NCBI GenBank assembly: GCA_009692395.1
Contig: SHZG01000072.1
Span: 1-10,869, forward strand
Origin: Methylococcales bacterium
GTDB lineage: Bacteria; Pseudomonadota; Gammaproteobacteria; Methylococcales; Methylomonadaceae
Length of the DNA stretch: 10,869 bases
Direction: 5' to 3'
The notes below the pieces were generated by a model. The model searched no databases. It was not told where the DNA came from and saw only the letters and a program-made list of their open reading frames with translations. Below, in pieces: positions 1 through 6,249 of this stretch (within the stretch, counting starts at the first letter, position 1; each line of letters begins with the position of its first letter). Made by a program: the position numbers and the translations under genes.

Positions 1-210
1 CCTACAAACTCTGTCATCGTTATGGATAACGCCTCTTTTCACAAGCGCGACGATGCAAGGCTACTCATCCAACAGGCGGGGCATAGCTTGGAATTCTTGC
101 CGCCTTATTCACCTGACTTAAATCCTATTGAACACAAATGGGCGCAAGCGAAAGCACTTAGCAGAAAGAAAAACTGCTCCACTGATACACTGTTCTCTCA
201 GCTCTTTTAA
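1..210 (+). CDS. IS630-family transposase, C-terminal part (5' end outside window)
   Basis: This reading frame is open from the first base, so the gene begins upstream of the window; 69 residues are visible before TAA at 208-210. The visible part has a V-I-V-M-D-N-A-S-F-H-K stretch (around the second catalytic Asp of the DDE nuclease) and L-P-P-Y-S-P-D-L-N-P-I-E-H-K-W (with the third acidic residue, the Glu after N-P-I). Both are hallmarks of the IS630/Tc1-mariner-like DDE superfamily. Enzymes of this family cut and paste their element into TA dinucleotides. The end looks natural rather than frameshifted. No terminal inverted repeat could be recognised with confidence downstream of 210, and the first catalytic Asp lies outside the window, so I cannot tell whether the whole element is intact. 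Confidence 0.85.
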   Translation, partial: PTNSVIVMDNASFHKRDDARLLIQQAGHSLEFLPPYSPDLNPIEHKWAQAKALSRKKNCSTDTLFSQLF

Positions 211-461
211 ATCATTTTATTTTGCTTTGGCTATATAGAGCTAATGGAACCAGAAATGGTTGAATATATCCGCTAAGCAAATTTTTCATTCATCACAAAT
301 GCTCTGATAAAAGAAGTGCAGGCAAATGTTGTTTATGCGGTTGCTGAAAAGCCCTGATGTCTCATTTCCAAGCTCAGCCCTGTAGGTCGGAATCAGCCTG
401 TTTGAGCGAAAACGAAAACAGCTCGTAGATACCCTCTTGCTGACAAAAACGCAAGTAATCA
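211..461. other. No recognisable gene; likely IS flank sequence
   Basis: This stretch lies between the IS630 transposase end and the IS110 remnant. I see no convincing gene. The half next to the IS110 remnant is probably its 3' non-coding end. A 32-codon minus-strand frame (374-472) has reasonable-looking composition but overlaps the IS110 stop and matches nothing I know. A GTAGGTCGGAATCAGC string near 382-397 resembles one arm of a dispersed palindromic repeat, without a clear partner arm. Confidence 0.35.
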
Positions 462-720
462 TTAAGCGGCATAGTTTGGGTCAAAAGGGTGCCCTGATTT
501 TAAGATGGCAAAAGCAAGATGGATGAGTTTACGCATGGCGGCACAAACGATGGCTTTACCGTTTTTGCCATTGGCTTTCAGCCGTTCGCAGCGGCGTAGG
601 TTGGGTTGGTGCTTTTCCAACCCAACATTTGCCCCGTAATGCGGTGGGTTGCGAAAAGATGCAACCCAACCGACCGCTACAAAAACAGGGTTTGTGGTGT
701 CTGTCATCGGCATATCGCAC
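462..720 (-). pseudogene. IS110-family transposase remnant (C-terminal end)
   Basis: Minus-strand residues ending at 462 read E-R-L-K-A-N-G-K-N-G-K-A-I then M-R-K-L-I-H-L-A-F-A-I-L-K-S-G-x-P-F-D-P. This is the typical C-terminal segment of IS110-family (DEDD plus Transposase_20 domain) transposases. Upstream, around 680-713, M-P-x(5)-N-P-V resembles the Y-M-P...N-P-V segment that precedes it in this family. Between the two segments lies about 28 residues of foreign, palindrome-encoded sequence (bases about 590-680). The N-terminal catalytic domain is absent, so this is a dead fragment. The frame stays open through the insertion, producing an 83-codon ORF that should not be read as a real protein. 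Confidence 0.65.
590..680. repeat. Palindromic repeat element nested in the IS110 remnant
   Basis: Two hairpins lie in tandem. The first has arms 600-609 and 617-626 (GTTGGGTTGG-type, 10 bp, 7-nt loop). The second has arms 645-652 and 661-668 (8 bp, 8-nt loop). Short outer arms AGCGG (590-594) and CCGCT (674-678) bracket both. GTAGGTTGGGTT...AACCCAAC elements of this style are known as small dispersed palindromes in gammaproteobacterial genomes. Its position between two transposase-like segments shows it was inserted, or copied, into the IS110 relic. Confidence 0.6.
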
Positions 721-741
721 TGCCTGTGTGATATAAATTAT

Positions 742-837
742 TCACATCTTCATGGGTACACCCGTAAAAGATTGCAGTACTAGCCATAGAAACACACAGC
801 CGATAACCAATAGTATTGTTTTGATTTTTGTGGACAT
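742..837 (-). CDS. Possible 31-residue single-pass membrane peptide
   Basis: A minus-strand ATG at 837 is preceded by GAGG five bases upstream, a good ribosome binding site. The frame runs 31 codons to TGA at 742. The peptide is basic at the N terminus (M-S-T-K-I-K-T) and then has one hydrophobic stretch of about 15 residues (I-L-L-V-I-G-C-V-F-L-W-L-V-L), ending T-G-V-P-M-K-M. This is consistent with a tiny inner-membrane protein with its N terminus inside. I do not recognise a family. It sits in IS-rich DNA and could be the surviving start of a broken gene or chance, so confidence is limited. A small hairpin (860-875, CCCCAT-TGGT-ATGGGG) lies just upstream of it. Confidence 0.35.
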   Translation of the reverse strand: MSTKIKTILLVIGCVFLWLVLQSFTGVPMKM

Positions 838-911
838 AATAACCTCAATAACGATTTAGCCCCATTGGTATGGGGAGCAGGCTAATCATAACCTATTGAA
901 TAAAAATAGTC

Positions 912-984
912 TGTAGGTTAGGGTGGGTTACGAATCTAACAAAATCAAGCAACACTGTGTAAATGTTGGGGTTCGTACCCTACA
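912..984. repeat. Degenerate inverted repeat upstream of cimA
   Basis: The left arm is TGTAGG...GGTTACGAA (912-934) and the right arm is TTCGTACCCTACA (972-984). Their complements match except for an 8-base insertion in the left arm. GTAGGTTAGGGTGGGTTACG is the same style of arm as the palindromic element at 590-680. A TACAAT sequence at 981-986, 38 bases before the cimA start, could serve as a -10 box, although no good -35 box accompanies it. Confidence 0.5.
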
Positions 985-1023
985 ATATTAAAAATTAACT
1001 ATAAATAATTACAGGCACTAAAT

Positions 1024-2568
1024 ATGTCCACCGCTTTAAGAACCATCCAATTGATGGACACCACTTTGCGTGATGGTGAACAAACGCAAGGCGTTTCTTT
1101 CACCCCCGCTGAAAAAGTCAATATTGCGAAAGCACTGTTGCAATCGTTGCGCGTTGATCGTATTGAAGTCGCTTCGGCACGAGTGTCCGAGGGCGAAAAA
1201 GAGGCAGTCACTCATATTAATAACTGGGCAAATCAAGCGGGCTTTGTGGGTCGTGTTGAGGTGTTAGGTTTTGTTGACCATACCAAAAGCGTCGATTGGA
1301 TAGTTGCCACAGGTGGCAAGGTTATCAATTTACTGACTAAGGGCAGTGAAAAACATTGCCGTGAACAACTGGGAAAAACGCTGGAACAACATACCGCCGA
1401 TATTTTACAAACGGTAGCTTATGCACAGGAACAAAGCTTGCGCGTTAATGTTTACTTGGAAGACTGGTCAAATGGTTATGCCAATAGCCCTGATTACGTC
1501 TACGGCTTAATGAATAATTTGCGCCACGTTGGTATTGAGCATTTTATGTTGCCCGATACGCTGGGTGTGCTGTCACCCGAAGAGGTGTTCAATAGCTTTA
1601 GCGATATGTGTTCACGCTATCCCGAAGCGCAGTTTGATTTTCACCCACATAATGATTATGGTCTGGCAACGGCTAATGTGATGGCAGCAGTGCGTGCAGG
1701 GGTGACTTCTATTCACTGCACGATTAACTGTTTAGGTGAACGTGCGGGTAATGCGTCACTGGCAGAAGTTACCGTGGTGTTGCGCGATAAAATGGGCATG
1801 GAATTAGCGATTGATGAGCATCATATTTTTCGAATTAGCAATATGGTGGAAACCTTTTCAGGCAAACGGGTATCGGCGAATGCGCCGATTATTGGCGCAG
1901 ATGTGTTCACACAAACCGCAGGTATTCATGCTGATGGCGATTCAAAAGGCGGTTTGTATAAAACCAAACTTAGCCCAGAACGCTTCTCGCGTACTCGTCA
2001 TTATGCGTTAGGCAAGATGAGTGGCAAAGCGTCATTGAAGAAAAATCTGGAACAACTTGAATTAGAGTTATCGGAAGAAAATCAGAAAAAAGTGTTAGCG
2101 CGTATCGTCAGTTTAGGCGATTCTAAACAAACCATTACTACCGATGATTTGCCGTTTATTATTGCCGATGTGTTGGAAAGTAAAGATTATGAGCATATTA
2201 AATTGCTGAATTGTTCTATTACCAGCGGCTTGGATTTAGACTCCACTGTGAGTATTCGTGTCAATGTTTATGGTGAAAAACACCTCGCGACGGGTTCGGG
2301 TAATGGTGGTTTTGATGCTTTTATTGATGCGATTAACAATGTTATGCAGTTGCACAATTATTCGTTGCCTAAACTCGCTGATTATGAAGTCAGAATTCCT
2401 AAAGGCGGACATACGGACGCACTGACTGAATGCGTGATTACTTGGGATTGTGATGGGGAGTTACGCAAAACACGCGGGGTTCATGCTAATCAGGTATTTG
2501 CCGCCGTGTTAGCCGCGCTGAAAATTATTAATATGCAGCTGCATGAGCTGAATTTGTCGGCTGTTTAA
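1024..2568 (+). CDS. cimA: (R)-citramalate synthase, Leptospira type (LeuA/CimA family)
   Basis: The enzyme condenses pyruvate with acetyl-CoA to (R)-citramalate, opening the threonine-independent route to isoleucine. It has 514 residues: an N-terminal DRE-TIM metallolyase barrel (about 7-280) with D-T-T-L-R16-D17-G-E-Q and the metal motif H207-P-H209-N-D, a linker (about 285-375), and a C-terminal LeuA-type regulatory domain (about 390-505). From memory of the Leptospira interrogans enzyme, residues that set pyruvate rather than ketoisovalerate specificity (Leu81, Leu104, Tyr144, Leu311, Tyr312) are present at the same numbers, and the L-E-D-W-S-N-G segment is shared. This favours citramalate over isopropylmalate synthase. 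Homocitrate synthase is unlikely because of the regulatory domain. The ATG at 1024 starts just before the conserved barrel, but its ribosome binding site is weak. No leu or ilv genes adjoin it. Feedback by isoleucine is expected from the family, not shown here. Confidence 0.85.
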   Translation: MSTALRTIQLMDTTLRDGEQTQGVSFTPAEKVNIAKALLQSLRVDRIEVASARVSEGEKEAVTHINNWANQAGFVGRVEVLGFVDHTKSVDWIVATGGKVINLLTKGSEKHCREQLGKTLEQHTADILQTVAYAQEQSLRVNVYLEDWSNGYANSPDYVYGLMNNLRHVGIEHFMLPDTLGVLSPEEVFNSFSDMCSRYPEAQFDFHPHNDYGLATANVMAAVRAGVTSIHCTINCLGERAGNASLAEVTVVLRDKMGMELAIDEHHIFRISNMVETFSGKRVSANAPIIGADVFTQTAGIHADGDSKGGLYKTKLSPERFSRTRHYALGKMSGKASLKKNLEQLELELSEENQKKVLARIVSLGDSKQTITTDDLPFIIADVLESKDYEHIKLLNCSITSGLDLDSTVSIRVNVYGEKHLATGSGNGGFDAFIDAINNVMQLHNYSLPKLADYEVRIPKGGHTDALTECVITWDCDGELRKTRGVHANQVFAAVLAALKIINMQLHELNLSAV

Positions 2569-2580
2569 TACAGGCTAACG

Positions 2581-2609
2581 TCGCGATAACATGGGTGTTA
2601 TCGCGATTT
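2581..2609. terminator. Bidirectional hairpin between cimA and the SOR-like gene
   Basis: There is a perfect 10-bp stem (2581-2590 with 2597-2606, TCGCGATAAC) with a 6-nt loop. It lies 12 bases after the cimA stop and 9 bases before the stop of the converging gene. The T run is short (TTT on the plus side), so it is a modest intrinsic terminator, but its placement between convergent genes supports the role. Confidence 0.7.
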
Positions 2610-2617
2610 AAAAGCGG

Positions 2618-3046
2618 TTAGACTTCGGTACTATTTAACCAAAGATCATGTTTATTGCACAGACTGAGCGCGTACACGGTGCCGCTGTAATTTTTAAGCG
2701 TAAATGTCGATAGTGCAGCCGTGTCTTTAGTGGGGTCAAACAAATGTTCGTCCATGAATTTATGATTTTTATCTAACAATATATGCTTAACAATGTAGTG
2801 TTCATAGCCTTTTATTTCGTGGGCAGTCACCACTTTTACGATGGTGTCATCCCCCGCTTTTGTTATTTCAATCGTCGGTAAATGCGTGGCTACTTTGCCT
2901 TCCCAACGACCCGCTGAGTCTTTTGTATAGTAAATATCGCTGGTTTGGGTGACGGGCTTTTCACTGGCAGCGAGAGTTAGGGTAGGGGAGATGAAGCTTG
3001 CACCTGCACCTATTACACTTAAGCGAATAAAATCACGACGTTCCAT
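2618..3046 (-). CDS. Tat-exported superoxide reductase-like (desulfoferrodoxin-fold) iron protein
   Basis: The protein has 142 residues. Its N terminus M-E-R-R-D-F-I-R followed by a hydrophobic stretch to about residue 27 is a twin-arginine signal, so it should fold in the cytoplasm with its metal and act in the periplasm. The rest matches the neelaredoxin/superoxide reductase iron domain: T-H55-L-P, A-H76-E-I, E-H83-Y-I and L-C130-N-K-H133-D-L-W supply the expected four-His, one-Cys iron centre. Two departures stand out. The Glu-Lys pair before the first ligand (E-K-H in classical enzymes), which helps catalysis, is replaced by A-T-H. The spacing between the second and third His is one residue longer. 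There is no N-terminal rubredoxin-like iron site. It could reduce superoxide or be a related iron/electron-transfer protein. AAGGA six bases before the ATG supports the start. Confidence 0.75.
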   Translation of the reverse strand: MERRDFIRLSVIGAGASFISPTLTLAASEKPVTQTSDIYYTKDSAGRWEGKVATHLPTIEITKAGDDTIVKVVTAHEIKGYEHYIVKHILLDKNHKFMDEHLFDPTKDTAALSTFTLKNYSGTVYALSLCNKHDLWLNSTEV

Positions 3047-3070
3047 AGTTATTCCTTGTTATTGGTGATT

Positions 3071-3101
3071 GACTAAATTTTAGACTAAAATAAATTAGTC
3101 T
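3071..3101. promoter_or_regulatory. Inverted repeat in the SOR-like gene's upstream region
   Basis: AGACTA (3082-3087) and TAGTCT (3096-3101) form a perfect inverted repeat around an AT-rich 8-base centre. A further GACTAAA copy sits at 3071-3077. The cluster lies in the 66 bases between the fba terminator and the SOR-like start, where that gene's own promoter must be, so it may be an operator. No convincing -35/-10 pair was found. Confidence 0.35.
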
Positions 3102-3112
3102 TTCTTACAAAC

Positions 3113-3144
3113 AAAAAAAGCCGATGTTCACACATCGGCTTTTT
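3113..3144 (-). terminator. Rho-independent terminator after fba
   Basis: An 8-bp GC-rich stem (3119-3126 with 3133-3140, AGCCGATG) with a 6-nt loop is flanked by A and T runs. On the minus strand it is followed by seven Ts. It lies 21 bases past the fba stop. It is structurally symmetrical and would also work on plus-strand transcripts. Confidence 0.9.
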
Positions 3145-3165
3145 ATTGGCAATTAAAACAACAAC

Positions 3166-4245
<1,080 letters not shown>

Positions 4246-4282
4246 TGAGAGGAATCCTGTTGCTAATTACATTGAAAGGGAA

Positions 4283-4338
4283 AGGCAAAAGAAAAAGCCC
4301 CCAGACTATAGATGTCGAAACATCTGTAGTCTGAAGGC
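4283..4338 (-). terminator. Terminator or attenuator between tal and fba, UUCG loop
   Basis: A long stem (4297-4315 with 4320-4338, about 19 positions with two G-U pairs and one A-C mismatch in the minus-strand transcript) is closed by a TTCG tetraloop. On the minus strand it is followed by TTTTTCTTTT. It begins 11 bases past the tal stop. Only 37 bases separate the T run from the fba start, which leaves little room for a separate fba promoter, so partial read-through is likely. Confidence 0.88.
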
Positions 4339-4348
4339 GATGAGATTC

Positions 4349-5335
4349 TTAACCTTCTAAGCTAGCCAAACGCTCGGCAAGCAATTTTTCAAGTGCTTCA
4401 AGTGCTTTAGCGAAACCATCAATACCCTCTGCTAATTTATCAGTCGCCATAGGATTTGCTGCGTGCATACTGTCGAACGTTGCTTTATCAATTGATAATT
4501 TTTCAATATCTAGCGTAGCTGCATTGGCTGGATCTAGTTTGCGTGGTAACTCGCCTTCTGTGGCTTGTAATTCAGCTAATAAAGAAGGTGCAATTGTTAA
4601 TAAATCGCTACCCGCTAATTCAGTGATTTCGCCAACGTTACGGAAACTAGCACCCATGACTTCAGTGTTATAACCAAATTTTTTGTAGTAGTTATAAATT
4701 TCAGTGACTGATACCACACCTGGATCTTCAGCAGGTGCGTAAGAATCACGACCTGAATCTTTTTTGTACCAATCGAGAATACGACCTACGAAAGGTGAAA
4801 TCAGCGTAATGCCATTTTCAGCACAGGCAATCGCTTGGTGTAAGCCAAATAACAAAGTCAGGTTACAGTGAATGCTTTCTTTTTCTAAAACTGCCGCAGC
4901 TTGAATGCCTTCCCAAGTTGCTGCAATTTTAATTAATACACGTTCACGCGCAACACCAGCGGCTTCGTATTGAGCGATTAAATCACGACCTTTAGCAATT
5001 GTCGCGTCAGTGTCAAATGACAGTCTGGCATCGACTTCAGTTGATACACGACCTGAAATAACATCTAAAATTTTCAAACCAAAAGAAACTGCTAAACGAT
5101 CAAACGCTAAAGAAACCACGTCAGATGCTGATGCTGCCGCGCCTAAAGTTGCTCTTGCCGCTTTCAAAGTATCGTCAACAATCGCTTGGTATTGTGGCAT
5201 TTGAGAAGCCGCTGTAATCAACGACGGGTTAGTAGTTGCATCACGCGGTGTGAATTTTTCAATTGCTTCAATATCACCTGTGTCAGCAACCACAACTGTC
5301 ATCGCTTTCAGTTGTTCAAGTAAGTTTTTTGCCAT
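4349..5335 (-). CDS. tal: Transaldolase, TalB type
   Basis: It transfers a dihydroxyacetone unit from a ketose phosphate (fructose 6-phosphate or sedoheptulose 7-phosphate) to an aldose phosphate acceptor. In RuMP methylotrophs this is one way to rebuild ribulose 5-phosphate. It has 328 residues, normal for the classical TalA/B subfamily. Landmarks are V-V-V-A-D18-T-G-D, T-T-N-P-S (residues 34-38), V-S-T-E100-V-D-A-R, the Schiff-base Lys136 in R-V-L-I-K-I-A-A-T-W-E-G, and N-L-T-L-L-F further on. The start follows an AAGG eight bases upstream. It lies 95 bases after repeat-protein gene B with no T-tailed terminator between, so co-transcription with the upstream cluster is plausible, although a palindrome in the gap may mark local control. 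Confidence 0.96.
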   Translation of the reverse strand: MAKNLLEQLKAMTVVVADTGDIEAIEKFTPRDATTNPSLITAASQMPQYQAIVDDTLKAARATLGAAASASDVVSLAFDRLAVSFGLKILDVISGRVSTEVDARLSFDTDATIAKGRDLIAQYEAAGVARERVLIKIAATWEGIQAAAVLEKESIHCNLTLLFGLHQAIACAENGITLISPFVGRILDWYKKDSGRDSYAPAEDPGVVSVTEIYNYYKKFGYNTEVMGASFRNVGEITELAGSDLLTIAPSLLAELQATEGELPRKLDPANAATLDIEKLSIDKATFDSMHAANPMATDKLAEGIDGFAKALEALEKLLAERLASLEG

Positions 5336-5372
5336 TAGTAGTACCTTTATGTTTATTTTAAAAAATCGATAG

Positions 5373-5388
5373 GATTGTAATTACAATC
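5373..5388. promoter_or_regulatory. 16-base perfect palindrome upstream of tal
   Basis: GATTGTAATTACAATC is fully self-complementary with no loop, as expected for a site bound by a dimeric regulator rather than a transcript hairpin. It lies 38 bases upstream of the tal start in the only sizeable gap between repeat-protein gene B and tal. No T run follows, so it is not an intrinsic terminator. Which protein binds it, if any, cannot be told. Confidence 0.4.
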
Positions 5389-5430
5389 ACCATGAAGCAA
5401 TTTACAAACCTCTAAAAAGTAACTGCGTTA

Positions 5431-6246
5431 TCAGCCTTGATGACGCACATATTTTTCAACACTGGTTTCAGCGTTTACTTTTTGTTGTGCTGTTAATGCC
5501 TGTCTTGCTAAATATTTAGCAACGCGACTAGGTTGCGGTAGACTGTCTTGATGTTGTAAATACTTGGCAACACCTGTGGGCTTCACTTTAGCAACTATCG
5601 GTTTGGCGTGCAATGCCGCTAAGGCAGCTTGTTTCGCCATGTATCTGGCAACTTTAGTGGGTTGCGGCAAACTGGCTTGATGCTGTAAATATCTAGCAAC
5701 ACCTGTCGCTTCTATTCGAACAGTGTCGGATTCTGCTTTGCTATGCTTAGCCATCAGAGCTTGCTTTGCCATATATTTAGCAACTTTGCTAGGTTGTGGC
5801 AAACTTTCTTGATGTTTTAAGTATTTTGCCACACCGCTTAACACAGCGGCTGGTTTCAACCCTTTCAAATACTTATCAACACCTGTTGCCCCGCTAGTTG
5901 CTGGGTTATCTTTTTGTGCTTGTTTGTCAGCAATCGCATGTCTAAGTGCGTAACGCTCCACGCTGGTCAGTGTTGGTTGCTCTGCAAGATACTTCGCAAC
6001 ACCACTAGCTGATGCTTGAGCTGCAATAGCTGCGGCTTGAGCTGACAGTTTTTCCAATTGCTCAGCCTTTTGTCTTGCTAACAACGCTTCTTGGCTTTGC
6101 AGATACTTTTCTACGCCACTAAGTCCGTCAGGGTCTCCCGCACAAACACGATAGTTGCTCTCTGTTTGAGATTTTTCTTCAGTACCAAACGAAAAAAACG
6201 CTGCAACAGTAGATAAAAATGAACTGTTCAAGGAATTCTGGCTCAT
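5431..6246 (-). CDS. Repeat protein B: soluble protein with 11 copies of a G-V-x-K-Y motif
   Basis: I do not recognise a characterised family. The 271 residues hold eleven copies of a decapeptide close to [ST]-[GSKR]-V-[AED]-[KR]-Y-[LMV]-x-x-[QH], starting at residues 43, 81, 94, 121, 137, 153, 181, 197, 224, 240 and 261. Copies 5-10 form three double modules about 43-44 residues apart. Within each, two motifs 16 residues apart are joined by S-L-P-Q-P. Linkers are Ala/Lys/Gln-rich and probably helical or flexible. There is no signal peptide or membrane helix; the first 20 residues could be a short amphipathic helix. No enzyme motif is visible. The last ten residues, T-S-V-E-K-Y-V-R-H-Q, are followed by Gly and stop, like repeat protein A. 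GGGGA lies six bases before the ATG, and only three bases separate it from the gene A stop, so the pair is probably translationally coupled. Multivalent short motifs suggest scaffolding or docking (inference). Confidence 0.85.
   Translation of the reverse strand: MSQNSLNSSFLSTVAAFFSFGTEEKSQTESNYRVCAGDPDGLSGVEKYLQSQEALLARQKAEQLEKLSAQAAAIAAQASASGVAKYLAEQPTLTSVERYALRHAIADKQAQKDNPATSGATGVDKYLKGLKPAAVLSGVAKYLKHQESLPQPSKVAKYMAKQALMAKHSKAESDTVRIEATGVARYLQHQASLPQPTKVARYMAKQAALAALHAKPIVAKVKPTGVAKYLQHQDSLPQPSRVAKYLARQALTAQQKVNAETSVEKYVRHQG
5437..5838 (-). repeat. Three in-gene tandem modules of about 130 bp
   Basis: Near-identical DNA segments recur at about 5532, 5661 and 5793 (spacing 129 and 132 bases), each encoding a two-motif module with the S-L-P-Q-P linker. 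The spacing is a multiple of three and nucleotide similarity is visible over about 45 bases. This fits duplication within the gene followed by divergence. Confidence 0.75.
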
Positions 6247-6249
6247 GGT

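Noticed and set aside
210..470. Possible IS110 bridge RNA in the flank of the transposase remnant.
   Set aside because: The element is truncated, its boundaries cannot be defined, and I could not identify guide loops; claiming one would be guesswork.
374..472. A 32-codon minus-strand frame with plausible-looking composition.
   Set aside because: It overlaps the IS110 stop in another frame, has no ribosome binding site I trust and resembles no family known to me.
462..713. An 83-codon minus-strand frame as a real protein.
   Set aside because: About 28 codons in the middle are palindromic repeat DNA, and the ends match an IS110 transposase C terminus; it is a fossil frame.
1024..2568. Homocitrate synthase or 2-isopropylmalate synthase for the cimA gene.
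   Set aside because: The C-terminal regulatory domain argues against homocitrate synthase, and the pocket residues match the pyruvate-specific Leptospira enzyme, although activity is unproven.
5373..5388. The palindrome before tal as a terminator of repeat-protein gene B.
   Set aside because: It has no loop, is AT-rich and lacks a following T run.
5437..5838. Regularly spaced repeats as a CRISPR array.
   Set aside because: The period is a multiple of three, the repeats lie inside a continuous reading frame, the intervals are themselves similar, and no cas genes are present.
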